Positions 36,814 through 44,958 of a stretch of 64,000 nucleotides of DNA are shown here, one piece after another. A model generated the notes under the pieces. It did no database searches. It was not told where the DNA came from and was given only the letters and a program-made list of their open reading frames with translations. This DNA comes from Ruminococcus flavefaciens ND2009 (GTDB lineage Bacteria; Bacillota; Clostridia; Oscillospirales; Ruminococcaceae), in assembly GCF_000621785.1 (NCBI RefSeq), contig NZ_KK211346.1:573754-637753 (forward strand). The letters run 5' to 3'. The translations under genes and the position numbers were made by a program. Numbering within the stretch: position 1 is the first letter of the stretch; every line of letters starts with the position of its first letter.

Positions 36814-37053
36814 ACATTCTCCTCTATTTCACGCGGTCACCCGCTGTAATGTGCTTTTAACAAGCCTAATCTATATTATAGCAGATATTTTTCCGTTTTA
36901 AAAGGGGTTTCTGAAATTTTTTTTAAAATTCAGAAAAATTTTCTTACCCCCTTTACCTTTTCAGGAAAATATGCTACAATATAAATACAAAACGAAACGG
37001 CACAGAAAAATATAAGCCGTATAAAATTGAACAAAAGAACGGAGGTTTTTAAT

Positions 37054-37716
37054 GTGATCTACGTTACAGGAGACACTCACGGAGATATTACTCGCTTTAA
37101 AAGCCCTGAGATCAGAAAACTCGGTCGGGGAGATACCCTCATTATCGCGGGAGATTTCGGCTTTTTCTGGGATAACTCCAAGCAGGAACGTGCGGCGCTG
37201 AAGAAGCTTGCGGACAAAAATTATACTATTGCCTTTCTTGATGGCTGTCACGAAAACTTCGACATACTTGAAAAATACCGTCCCCAGGAGTGGAATGGCG
37301 GTAAAGCGCGGGTCATCATGCCAAATGTAGTCCATCTCATGCGCGGGCAGGTCTACACTATCGAAAAGAAGAAGATCTTTACATTCGGCGGCGGTCATAG
37401 TCAGGACATTGAATTCAGACGGGATAATGACTGGTGGCCTCAGGAACAGCCTACACAGGCGGAAATAACCGAGGGCATTGCTCACCTCAGAGAAAACCAT
37501 TACAATGTGGACTATATTATTACTCATGAGCCCCCTGCTTCACTGAAGGAATGCCTTGGAGTTGACGTTCTCGAAAGGCTGGAAATGCACGCGTTCTTTG
37601 AAGACGTCATCAAGGCCTGCAAATACGATAAATGGTTCTTCGGCAAATGTCACATCGACAAGCACATACCTATAAAGTTTTACGCAGTATTCAACAGCGT
37701 GATACCACTTAAATGA
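37054..37716 (+). CDS. metallophosphoesterase with altered metal ligands
   Basis: About 220 residues of the calcineurin-like phosphoesterase fold. Visible are GDTHGD at the N-terminus, GDFGFFW, and THEPP. Two usual metal-ligand motifs are changed: GNHE reads GCHE (FLDGCHENF), and the last GHxH reads GKCH (WFFGKCHIDK). GTG start at 37054 behind ACGGAGG; the frame opens nine codons earlier from a TTG. Substrate unknown. The changed ligands make a reduced or altered metal centre possible. Confidence 0.8.
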   Translation: MIYVTGDTHGDITRFKSPEIRKLGRGDTLIIAGDFGFFWDNSKQERAALKKLADKNYTIAFLDGCHENFDILEKYRPQEWNGGKARVIMPNVVHLMRGQVYTIEKKKIFTFGGGHSQDIEFRRDNDWWPQEQPTQAEITEGIAHLRENHYNVDYIITHEPPASLKECLGVDVLERLEMHAFFEDVIKACKYDKWFFGKCHIDKHIPIKFYAVFNSVIPLK

Positions 37717-37775
37717 AACATAATATGAGCAGATCCCGCATAGTATTTACTATCAATTCAGAAGAGGTAGATACT

Positions 37776-38249
37776 ATGAAAAAATTCAAACTGACGGATC
37801 TGCTCATTTTTATTGTGACCGCAGAGCTTGTTGGAGCGCTCTCTGCTCTGTTTTCGGGAGATTATTCCTCCTTCTACACCGACATAAAGCCTCCGCCGCT
37901 GCTTCCGCCTGCATGGGTATTCCCTGTTGTATGGGCTGTACTGTACGCACTTATGGGAATTTCCGCCTACATGATATGGCAGACCGATGACAGAAAAACG
38001 GGACGATCAGCTGCTCTCAAACTCTATTACATACAGCTTGCGGTAAATTTTTCCTGGAGTATTCTGTTCTTCCGTTTCAGGCTCCTGGGAATTGCTGCCG
38101 CAGTTGCAATAATATTACTGCTTCTTGTGGGAGTGATGATATTAGCGTTCAGAAACGTTAAAAAGACAGCTGCACGGCTCAATATCCCCTATTTTATATG
38201 GCTTATATTCGCTTCATACCTGGCGGCTGCGGTATATATCCTTAATTAG
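37776..38249 (+). CDS. TspO/MBR family membrane protein
   Basis: 157 residues, five membrane helices. Family signature FYTDIKPPPLLPPAWVFPVV, then LYALMGISAYMIW. Proteins of this family bind porphyrins and related tetrapyrroles; the bacterial role is still debated. The frame opens 21 codons earlier, overlapping the phosphoesterase stop, but AGAGG precedes the Met at 37776. Probably co-transcribed with the phosphoesterase, 59 bp apart. Confidence 0.92.
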   Translation: MKKFKLTDLLIFIVTAELVGALSALFSGDYSSFYTDIKPPPLLPPAWVFPVVWAVLYALMGISAYMIWQTDDRKTGRSAALKLYYIQLAVNFSWSILFFRFRLLGIAAAVAIILLLLVGVMILAFRNVKKTAARLNIPYFIWLIFASYLAAAVYILN

Positions 38250-38287
38250 AGGATAATTATGTAAAATTAATATCCAGATATTTTGCA

Positions 38288-38316
38288 TTGATTTAACGAA
38301 TAACCTCTGGTATAAT
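38288..38316 (+). promoter_or_regulatory. promoter of the 19-codon gene
   Basis: TTGATT, 17 bp, TATAAT. Predicted start about 40 nt before the small ORF. Confidence 0.75.
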
Positions 38317-38361
38317 AAAATCATCCCAAGAGGGACAATCTCAGTACAGGAGGTATACATT

Positions 38362-38421
38362 ATGTGCTGCAACAACATCTGGAAGATACTCTGCGAAATG
38401 TTCGGTATCTGCTGCAAGTAA
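38362..38421 (+). CDS. 19-residue cysteine-rich peptide, unknown function
   Basis: The sequence encodes MCCNNIWKILCEMFGICCK and stops. Five Cys in a C-C ... C ... C-C arrangement surround a hydrophobic core with two charged residues. It has one of the strongest ribosome-binding sites in the window (CAGGAGG, 8 nt before the ATG), its own promoter (38288-38316) and its own terminator (38426-38466), so the whole transcript would be about 140 nt. Nothing else is coded in the unit. Candidates are a metal- or redox-sensing peptide, a toxin-like membrane peptide, a signal peptide, or a dual-function small RNA. No relative is recognised. Confidence 0.7.
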   Translation: MCCNNIWKILCEMFGICCK

Positions 38422-38425
38422 AAAG

Positions 38426-38466
38426 AAAAGACTGCACGGCGATAATGTCGTGCAGTCTTTTTATAT
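38426..38466. terminator. terminator shared by the 19-codon gene and tatD
   Basis: AAAAGACTGCACG / CGTGCAGTCTTTT, 13-bp stem, 10-nt loop, then TTTTATAT on the plus strand. The minus strand also has a T-rich tract, so it can end the thi-tatD operon too. Confidence 0.9.
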
Positions 38467-39234
38467 ACCGAAAAAGCGCTCGGTATTCTCTTTAAGAGCC
38501 GCAATCAGCTCAGCCTCGTCTACGCCCATATTCCGCGCCAGCTCGGCTGCTACATATTTTATGTTCTGCGGCACATTTGTCCTGTCAAGCCCCTTGATGT
38601 TCCTGGGGGTCAGGTATGGAGCATCGGTCTCAGCCATTATCCTGTCAAGAGGGATATACCTGACTGCCTCACGAAGCGCTCCTCCGCGGCGTTCATCACA
38701 TATCCAGCCTGTAACTCCGATATAGAAGCCCATATCAATGTACTTTTTCAGAGTGTCTTTATCTCCCGTAAAACAGTGAACTACAGCTCTGCTGCATATA
38801 TCGCTGTGTTTTTTGAAACGTGCAATGAAATCATCAGTCGCTTCACGTTCATGGAGAAAAAGCGGTTTTCCCAGCTCTTCCGCGATCTTTATATGATGCT
38901 CAAAGCAGCGTATCTGATTCTCTCTGGTGGAAAACATCCTGTCATAGTCCAGTCCGCACTCGCCTACTGCAACTATCTTATCATTGTCCGAAACTATTTC
39001 TCGTATCCGCTGAAAATCTTCAGCTTTTGCACTGTCGGCGCTGTGAGGATGTATCCCGCAGGTCCCATAGCAGTCATGGGACTTCACAAAAATGTTTACA
39101 CTCTCGCTGCTTTTCATATCAGAGCCTGTGAGAATACAGTCAACTCCCTCAGATGCAGCGTCATCAATTATCTTTTCGGGATCTCTGAACTGCTTGCAGA
39201 ACAGATTCAGCCCGATGTCGTAATACTTTATCAT
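38461..39234 (-). CDS. TatD-family metal-dependent hydrolase
   Basis: 257 residues, TIM-barrel DNase/hydrolase family. Starts YDIGLNL, like E. coli TatD proper rather than the HxH-containing YcfH/YjjV type. Metal-site features include GIHPHSAD, VGECGLDYD, PLFLHERE and VVHCFTG, then AETDAPYLTPRN. It follows thiE by 9 bp and has ribosome-binding site AAGAGGT, so it is likely the last gene of the TPP-controlled operon. A role linked to thiamine is not known. Confidence 0.9.
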   Translation of the reverse strand: MIKYYDIGLNLFCKQFRDPEKIIDDAASEGVDCILTGSDMKSSESVNIFVKSHDCYGTCGIHPHSADSAKAEDFQRIREIVSDNDKIVAVGECGLDYDRMFSTRENQIRCFEHHIKIAEELGKPLFLHEREATDDFIARFKKHSDICSRAVVHCFTGDKDTLKKYIDMGFYIGVTGWICDERRGGALREAVRYIPLDRIMAETDAPYLTPRNIKGLDRTNVPQNIKYVAAELARNMGVDEAELIAALKENTERFFGI

Positions 39235-39243
39235 ACTAACCTC

Positions 39244-39879
39244 TTATAATGTAGCCTTTACAGCTTCTGTCAGCTTTTCGGCTGCTGCCTTTACATCCTC
39301 AGCACCGAATACAGCCGAAACTACTGCAATTCCGCTGTGTCCGCAGCCTTTGATCGCAGCAGCGTTTTCGGCATTTATTCCGCCGATGGCAACAGCAGGT
39401 ATGCTGACCGAGCTGCATATCTCCTTCAGGAGCTCAGGCGTTATTCTTATAGCATTCTTCTTTGTTGGAGATGGGAAAACAGCTCCTACACCAAGATAAT
39501 CTGCTCCCGAGCGCTCTGCAAGACAAGCCTGTTCTACCGTTTTGGCAGTAGATCCGATAATGAAGTCCCTGCCTGCAATACGGCGTATCTCCTCTACGGG
39601 AGCATCCTCGATACCGACATGAACGCCGTCTGCCCCGCATTTCAGAGCTGCTTCGTAATCATCATTGACAATAAACGGAACATTATATCTGTGGCATATA
39701 TCAATAAGCTTCTTTGCCTCACTTATAAGCCCATCTTCATCAATGTTCTTCTCGCGGAGCTGAACGCAGGTTGCACCGCCGAGGATAGCCTGCTCTACTG
39801 CCTCCTCCAGACTTATACCGCGAAGACAGTTCCTGTCCGTAACGGCATAAAGGAGCAGATCTTTCCTTTCTATTTTCAT
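39244..39879 (-). CDS. thiE: thiamine-phosphate synthase
   Basis: Joins HMP-pyrophosphate and the carboxylated thiazole phosphate to thiamine phosphate. About 211 residues. Conserved VQLREKN, PFIVNDDYEAALKCGADGVHVG, IIGSTAKT, LGVGAVFPSPTKKNA (usually FPTxTK), and AIGGINAENA. The frame begins from a GTG three codons upstream, but AAGAAGTG precedes the ATG at 39879. Second of two ThiE-like genes in tandem; this copy has the better match to ThiE active-site sequences. Confidence 0.93.
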   Translation of the reverse strand: MKIERKDLLLYAVTDRNCLRGISLEEAVEQAILGGATCVQLREKNIDEDGLISEAKKLIDICHRYNVPFIVNDDYEAALKCGADGVHVGIEDAPVEEIRRIAGRDFIIGSTAKTVEQACLAERSGADYLGVGAVFPSPTKKNAIRITPELLKEICSSVSIPAVAIGGINAENAAAIKGCGHSGIAVVSAVFGAEDVKAAAEKLTEAVKATL

Positions 39880-39884
39880 TTGTA

Positions 39885-40493
39885 TCACTTCTTTTCAAAT
39901 TCTTTTATAAATCCAACAGGGTCACTGCACTTCATAAATCCGCTCATTACGCAGGCACCTGCTGCCCCTGCCTGTCTGACAAGCTCTATGTTATCGGGAG
40001 ATATGCCCCCTATCGCATAGACAGGAATGTTCACACTGCTGCATACATCGCGAAGGAAATCAATACCACGGGGAGGAAGTCCCTTTTTGCAGTCAGTGAC
40101 AAAAACATGACCTGCGGTGATATGATCCGCACCCAGGCTCTGAGCTTCCTCTGCGTCTGAGACAGAATGGCAGGAAGCGCCTATCAGTTCAAACTGCGCC
40201 TTTTCTTCTCTGCTCATCTCCCGAAGAATATGGAGCGGAAGATGTATAGCTTTCCAGCCCAGTTCTATGGCAGTTCTGTAATAATAATGCAGTATAAGCC
40301 TTGTTTTCGTACCTTGGAATATTGCGACAGCCTTCTTTGCAAGCTCCCGATACTCCTCCTCGCTCAGGTCCTTTTCGCGGAGGATAACATATTTCGGCTC
40401 AGCCTCTGCTATTTTACGTAGCTGCTCCGGAAAATCCCCTCTGCAAAGCAAACGTGAGGTCACGCAAATAATATCAGACATAGAGATAATCAT
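39885..40493 (-). CDS. tenI: ThiE-like thiazole tautomerase-type protein (TenI)
   Basis: About 202 residues with the ThiE barrel but shortened phosphate and pyrimidine motifs: VILREKDL is kept, NDD reads HYY in ILHYYYRTA, and GASCHS replaces the ThiE IGxS motif. HVFVTDCKKGLPPRG and AIGGISPDN match TenI. TenI in B. subtilis aromatises the thiazole made by ThiG, which fits an operon with thiG and thiH. It overlaps the end of thiH by 20 bp, with ATG at 40493 or 40481; no clear ribosome-binding site, so it is translationally coupled. Confidence 0.8.
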   Translation of the reverse strand: MIISMSDIICVTSRLLCRGDFPEQLRKIAEAEPKYVILREKDLSEEEYRELAKKAVAIFQGTKTRLILHYYYRTAIELGWKAIHLPLHILREMSREEKAQFELIGASCHSVSDAEEAQSLGADHITAGHVFVTDCKKGLPPRGIDFLRDVCSSVNIPVYAIGGISPDNIELVRQAGAAGACVMSGFMKCSDPVGFIKEFEKK

Positions 40494-41727
40494 TCAGCAC
40501 AGGCTGAAGTCCTTCCTCAGACATATCCTTGTACATCTTATCAAAGCTGCGTCCGTCATTTATCTCGAACTGCTCATCGCCCTCGGCAGCTTCGCTCTCC
40601 TTGCCTGTGTACTTGCTCTCATGGTCGCCTATTCCCGTGGAAACACCTGCCGATACCTTAGTTGCAGCGATCTTTACGATACCGTTTCTGAAGCTCTCGC
40701 TCTCTCTTGAAGATACGGTTATTCCGCAGAACGGCAGGAATATCCTGTATGCGCAGAGTATCTGACAGAGCTGCTTTTCATGGACATCAAGAGGATTTAT
40801 CTCGTCATTATTGATTATAGGACGAAGTCTCGGGCATGAAAGTGATATCTCAGCCTGAGGATATTTCCTCTGTAAATAGTAAACATGAAGCGCACTTGCC
40901 AGGGCATCCTTTCTGAAATCGGAAAGTCCCAGGAGTGCCGAACAGGCAATACCTCTCATTCCGCCCATAAGTGCACGTTCCTGAGCTTCAAATCTGTAAG
41001 GCCAAACACGCTTGTGTCCCATAAGATGCAGCTGCTCGTATCTGTCACTATCATAGGTTTCCTGAAATACGGTAACATAATCAGCTCCGCATTCGTGAAG
41101 GTATTTGTATTCATCGGTATTAAGCGGATAGACCTCTATTCCGACCATTCGGAAATACTTTCGTGCCAGCTTGCAGGCTTCGCCGATATACTCAACGCTG
41201 CTCTGTGCACGGCTCTCTCCTGTGAGGATAAGAATCTCCTCCATGCCGCTGTCGGCAATGACCTTCATCTCATGCTCTATCTGCTCCATATTGAGTTTCA
41301 TTCGCTTTATATCATTATAACAGTTGAAGCCGCAATAAACGCAGTAGTTCTCGCAGTAGTTGGCGATATACAGAGGAGTGAACAGATATACGGTATTGCC
41401 GAAATGCTTCTGAGTCTCAAGCTTTGCACGCTGAGCCATTTTTTCAAGAAAAGGCTCTGCCGCAGGAGAAAGCAGCGCCTTGAAATCCTCAACAGTGCAG
41501 GTCTCATGGTTGAGAGCTGCGTTCACATCGCGGGCAGTGTACTGAGAGTAATCATAGTTCTTCATCTCAGTCATTACCTTGTCCATAATATCGGACTTTA
41601 TGCGCTCCATGCCCTCCATGTACTCCATATGGTTTGTACGTGAAGCAGGATCGGTCTCAAGCATATGCTTCTTTTTAAGAGCAGCCTCGGAAAGCTTATC
41701 CGAGTCTACAAAATAGTGATTTTCCAT
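40474..41727 (-). CDS. thiH: 2-iminoacetate synthase (tyrosine lyase)
   Basis: Radical SAM enzyme that splits tyrosine to dehydroglycine for the thiazole ring, the anaerobic counterpart of ThiO. 417 residues. C125, C129 and C132 form the CX3CX2C site (YCENYCVYCGFNC). Other family stretches are ILILTGESR, YVTVFQETYD and ISLSCPRLRP. Ribosome-binding site AAGGTAA. Its presence, with no thiO, fits an obligate anaerobe. Confidence 0.95.
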   Translation of the reverse strand: MENHYFVDSDKLSEAALKKKHMLETDPASRTNHMEYMEGMERIKSDIMDKVMTEMKNYDYSQYTARDVNAALNHETCTVEDFKALLSPAAEPFLEKMAQRAKLETQKHFGNTVYLFTPLYIANYCENYCVYCGFNCYNDIKRMKLNMEQIEHEMKVIADSGMEEILILTGESRAQSSVEYIGEACKLARKYFRMVGIEVYPLNTDEYKYLHECGADYVTVFQETYDSDRYEQLHLMGHKRVWPYRFEAQERALMGGMRGIACSALLGLSDFRKDALASALHVYYLQRKYPQAEISLSCPRLRPIINNDEINPLDVHEKQLCQILCAYRIFLPFCGITVSSRESESFRNGIVKIAATKVSAGVSTGIGDHESKYTGKESEAAEGDEQFEINDGRSFDKMYKDMSEEGLQPVLNDYLYV

Positions 41728-41741
41728 TAAATTACCTTCTT

Positions 41742-42224
41742 TTATAATTCCAGTACAGCGATTATCTCATCGCCGTCTTTTTCCCCATTCGGCACAAAAC
41801 CGAATGAGTTGTAAAGCTTTTCAGCTGCATGATTGCCAGGCTCATAAGAAAGCCAGCACCTCTCAGACTTTCCGCAGGGATATGTCCTTATGAAGTCAAG
41901 TGCCAGTTTCATTGCGGCTTTTCCGTATCCCCTGCCCTGATAGCGGCGGTCTATCATAAGGCGCCATATGTTGTAGCTTCCCACTGCAATTTCAGGGTAG
42001 TCCTCCCAGTATTCATCCACATCAAAGCCTATCATCAGAAATCCCACAGGTGTATCATCATCATAGATACCGAATGGAAAGGCATTACCGCCTCCCGTCA
42101 TTGCACCATAGGCATCAACGATACTCATTTTATTGTCTGAGACAAATTTTCTCTGGCTATCATCGACTTTAAGCTCGATGATATCGTAGATATTGCCGCC
42201 GTTTACTTTTTCAAGATGTACCAT
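41742..42224 (-). CDS. GNAT family N-acetyltransferase
   Basis: 160 residues. Acetyl-CoA-binding motif RRYQGRGYGKAAM, then EPGNHAAEKLYNSFGF. Resembles polyamine acetyltransferases of the PaiA/BltD type. Its ATG overlaps the thiG stop codon (TGATG), and 14 bp separate it from thiH, so it is built into the thiamine operon. The substrate could be a thiamine precursor or breakdown amine, but this is inference. Confidence 0.85.
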   Translation of the reverse strand: MVHLEKVNGGNIYDIIELKVDDSQRKFVSDNKMSIVDAYGAMTGGGNAFPFGIYDDDTPVGFLMIGFDVDEYWEDYPEIAVGSYNIWRLMIDRRYQGRGYGKAAMKLALDFIRTYPCGKSERCWLSYEPGNHAAEKLYNSFGFVPNGEKDGDEIIAVLEL

Positions 42225-42994
42225 CAGTCACGAAGGAAGCCTGTCAGTGTATCGGAGGGAGAAGCTCCTCTTGTGAGTACACGTCCCAGTCCGGAAAGAT
42301 ATGCCTTTCTGCCTGCTTCGATAGCCTGCTTGAAAGCCTCTGCCATAACAGGAAGGTCTCCCGCAGTGGCAAGTGCAGTATTTGACATAACAGCAGCAGC
42401 GCCCATTTCCATAGCCTCGCAAGCCTGTGAAGGTCTGCCTATTCCTGCGTCAACGATTATGGGCAGGTCTATCTCGTCAATGAGGATCTGTATGAAGTCC
42501 TTGGTAGCAAGTCCCTTGTTTGAGCCGATAGGCGAAGCAAGAGGCATTACCGAAGCTGCACCTGCGTTAACCAGATCACGGGCTGTATTCAGATCGGGAT
42601 ACATATATGGCATTACAATAAATCCCTCTTTCGCCAGTATCTCCGTAGCGCGTACTGTCTCCTGATTGTCGGGAAGAAGATACTTGGTATCGCGCATGAT
42701 CTCTATCTTTACAAAATCTCCGCAGCCAAGCTCACGGGCAAGTCTTGCTATACGAACAGCCTCATCGGCATTTCTTGCTCCCGAAGTATTGGGAAGAAGT
42801 GTTACTCCCTCGGGAATATAGTCAAGGATATTCTCGTGCTCCTTGGAATTGGTACGGCGTACAGCAAGTGTGATTATCTCTGCACCAGCGTACTTTACAG
42901 CCGCTTCAATAAGGCTGAGGGAATACTTTCCCGAGCCGAGTATAAAACGTGAGGAGAACTCATGTCCTCCTATAATAAGCTTATCGTCCTTCAT
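42224..42994 (-). CDS. thiG: thiazole synthase
   Basis: Builds the thiazole phosphate from deoxyxylulose 5-phosphate, dehydroglycine and ThiS thiocarboxylate. 256 residues. Conserved [35 protein letters not shown], and [19 protein letters not shown]. Start moved 12 codons in, to the Met behind AAGGAGAG. Confidence 0.96.
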   Translation of the reverse strand: MKDDKLIIGGHEFSSRFILGSGKYSLSLIEAAVKYAGAEIITLAVRRTNSKEHENILDYIPEGVTLLPNTSGARNADEAVRIARLARELGCGDFVKIEIMRDTKYLLPDNQETVRATEILAKEGFIVMPYMYPDLNTARDLVNAGAASVMPLASPIGSNKGLATKDFIQILIDEIDLPIIVDAGIGRPSQACEAMEMGAAAVMSNTALATAGDLPVMAEAFKQAIEAGRKAYLSGLGRVLTRGASPSDTLTGFLRD

Positions 42995-43007
42995 TAATGG
43001 TCTCTCC

Positions 43008-43646
43008 TTATATATCAAATTCGCCTGCAATTATCCTTATGACTGCATGAGCCTGATGACCTGCACAGATAAGGACCCGTGATGAAACGAGTCCCATTCC
43101 GTTCTCAACATCGCTTACACCGTCACCGCACAGATAAAAGCGCTTTGTTATCCTTTTTGTGGTTATAATATTTGATGGAGCTATCCCTGCCATACCTGAG
43201 CCTGATACAAGATACTTCTCGGGCAGATTCTCCAGCACGCAGTTAACCAGCATAGCCTTCTGATCGGCCCTGTCAAATGCCTCAACGATAATATCAGCAT
43301 CTTTCAGCAGAACAGGAATGTTCTCCTCTGTGAGTTTAACATTATAGGAAGTGATACTGCAATAAGGCGCTATACGCTCAAGAGTATCCCTCATCGCGTC
43401 AGACTTTGGCTTGCCAAGCTGGTCGGGAAAGTACTGCTGGCGGTTCAGATTTGAGATGTCAACGCTGTCAAAATCAATGATATTAAGCTTCCCTACACCT
43501 GCTCTTGCGAGGGCTATAGCAATATTAGAGCCAAGTCCGCCAAGTCCGCATACCGCCACTGAAGCGATGTCCAGCTTCTTCTGCAGCTCAGCCCCATGTC
43601 TTTCCTCCAGCGCTCTGTACATTTCCTCTTTTGAAGGTATTGGCAT
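43008..43646 (-). CDS. thiF: ThiS adenylyltransferase
   Basis: E1-like enzyme that adenylates the ThiS C-terminus. 212 residues. ATP-binding [17 protein letters not shown] and the [13 protein letters not shown] motif; the adenylation Asp region is [13 protein letters not shown]. Start moved six codons in, to the Met behind GGGAGGCGG. That sequence is the end of thiS, giving coupled translation. Confidence 0.93.
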   Translation of the reverse strand: MPIPSKEEMYRALEERHGAELQKKLDIASVAVCGLGGLGSNIAIALARAGVGKLNIIDFDSVDISNLNRQQYFPDQLGKPKSDAMRDTLERIAPYCSITSYNVKLTEENIPVLLKDADIIVEAFDRADQKAMLVNCVLENLPEKYLVSGSGMAGIAPSNIITTKRITKRFYLCGDGVSDVENGMGLVSSRVLICAGHQAHAVIRIIAGEFDI

Positions 43647-43647
43647 A

Positions 43648-43842
43648 TCAGCCGCCTCCCACAAAACGAACGACCTCTACATGGTCGCCGTCCTTGAGAA
43701 TAGTTTCGTCATATTTTGCCTTTGGAACTATTTCTTCGTTTATCTCTACAGCAACTCTCTGACCGCTTATTTCCATATCAGAAAGCATTTCCGTTACAGT
43801 TTTTCCGTCTTTTTCAAGCAGTTCACCATTTATCTTTACCAT
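43648..43842 (-). CDS. thiS: sulfur carrier protein ThiS
   Basis: 64 residues, ubiquitin-like fold. VKINGELLEKDGKTVTEML at the start and a C-terminal DHVEVVRFVGGG; the terminal Gly receives sulfur as thiocarboxylate. First gene after the riboswitch terminator, ribosome-binding site AAGGAGG. Confidence 0.96.
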   Translation of the reverse strand: MVKINGELLEKDGKTVTEMLSDMEISGQRVAVEINEEIVPKAKYDETILKDGDHVEVVRFVGGG

Positions 43843-43856
43843 TACGGCACCTCCTT

Positions 43857-43893
43857 AAAAAATTCAGGGAACCGCCTGCGCAGTTCCCTGAAT
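43857..43893 (-). terminator. riboswitch-controlled terminator
   Basis: ATTCAGGGAAC / GTTCCCTGAAT with a 10-nt loop, followed on the minus strand by TTTTTT. It lies between the TPP aptamer and thiS, the position for transcription attenuation. Confidence 0.9.
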
Positions 43894-43911
43894 GTGCATA
43901 ACAATATCAGA

Positions 43912-43992
43912 CTCCCTACGCTGGCATTAACCAAATCAGGTCGAAGGGTCGAAGGTAACACCTTCCTCTCAGCCTGTCCCGCAAGCTCCCCT
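43912..43992 (-). promoter_or_regulatory. TPP riboswitch (thi box)
   Basis: Minus-strand aptamer with all conserved parts: AGGGGAGC at the 5' side, GGCTGAGAGG, GACCCTTCGACCTGATTTGG, and AATGCCAGCGTAGGGAG. When TPP binds, the downstream terminator is expected to form, shutting off the thiS-to-tatD operon. Confidence 0.96.
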
Positions 43993-44001
43993 GTAAACAT
44001 T

Positions 44002-44030
44002 ATTATATCACATATTTTTCCCTAAATCAA
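44002..44030 (-). promoter_or_regulatory. promoter of the thi operon
   Basis: TTGATT, 17 bp, TATAAT on the minus strand, just upstream of the aptamer. Confidence 0.8.
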
Positions 44031-44073
44031 GTACCGAAGCAAAATTACTTCGTATATTATGGCAAATGAGCCA

Positions 44074-44946
44074 TTAAAGGTGCAAAACAATGGATAATAC
44101 TCCGTTTTCGACAGAAGCAGAGATAGTTCCGCCCATCTGTTCGACAAGAGTTCTTGCAATCGAAAGTCCCAGACCCGTTGAATTTCGTGCAGCTTCAACG
44201 GTATAGAACCTGTCAAAGAGCTTTTCGACCTGTACGGAAGTAAGCTGAGAAGCGCGATTTGAAAATATGGCAGTCCCATCGGCTGAAAGGCTGACAGAAA
44301 GGTCGCCGTCACTGTACTTGACTGCATTATTTATAAGATTGGAGAACACCCTGGCAAGGGCGGAGCGGTCAAGAAATCTAATGACCTTCCGGTCGGTTAT
44401 ATCGATCTCAGGTACTAATCCCTTTTCACTGAGTACAGGGTAATACCCGGCTATGCTCTCCTCAAGGACATCATTCACTGAGACCTGCTCCGGCTTTCCC
44501 TCAGGTTCAGATGTCATTATGACCGAGTATCGGAAAAGCTCCTCTGTTAGCTGCTTCATTGACTCCGTCCTGCCGCTGATTATCTCAAGGTAGCGTTCTG
44601 CCTCGGGAGACTTGTCCTCGCTTTTCAGCATATCAAGGTAACCACAAATAGCTGTAAGCGGTGTTCTGAGGTCATGGGAGATGTTGGTGACGGCGTTTTT
44701 CAGCTCCATATCCCCCTGTACAAAGCGGTGGTGCTCTTCACGGAGCAGCTTCAGTTCATCATTCAGCTCGGACACAAGCTTTCTCACCTGTTTATCCCTG
44801 CTTGAAACTGTAATAAGGTTATTTGTATCTGTTTTAAGGCAGTCCGACAAAGCCTCTGCGATCTCCTTTGCGGATCTGCGCAGAAGCCATAGCTTTACTG
44901 ACAGGAATACTGACAAAACTGCCAGCAGAATTACCGGGACTACCAT
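44074..44946 (-). CDS. sensor histidine kinase (intramembrane-sensing type)
   Basis: About 290 residues: one short N-terminal membrane helix (about 2-22) with no sizeable outside domain, a linker helix, the H-box ISHDLRTPLTA with the phosphorylated His near residue 91, N-box NLINNAVKY, and a C-terminal G-box GLGLSIA. Small kinases like this, beside ABC transporters, usually sense antimicrobial peptides through the transporter. Start at the ATG behind AAAGGAG; last gene of the operon, with no good terminator before the thi promoter. Confidence 0.92.
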   Translation of the reverse strand: MVVPVILLAVLSVFLSVKLWLLRRSAKEIAEALSDCLKTDTNNLITVSSRDKQVRKLVSELNDELKLLREEHHRFVQGDMELKNAVTNISHDLRTPLTAICGYLDMLKSEDKSPEAERYLEIISGRTESMKQLTEELFRYSVIMTSEPEGKPEQVSVNDVLEESIAGYYPVLSEKGLVPEIDITDRKVIRFLDRSALARVFSNLINNAVKYSDGDLSVSLSADGTAIFSNRASQLTSVQVEKLFDRFYTVEAARNSTGLGLSIARTLVEQMGGTISASVENGVLSIVLHL

Positions 44947-44958
44947 AGACAAACTCCT

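Noticed and set aside
36961..37527. 188-codon open frame on the minus strand opposite the phosphoesterase
   Set aside because: Antisense of a recognised gene; no ribosome-binding site, and a composition rich in Cys and Phe as expected for a shadow frame.
38461..39234. TatD lacking the HxH motif as another dead enzyme
   Set aside because: E. coli TatD itself starts with a similar FDIGVNL sequence, so the lack is normal for this branch.
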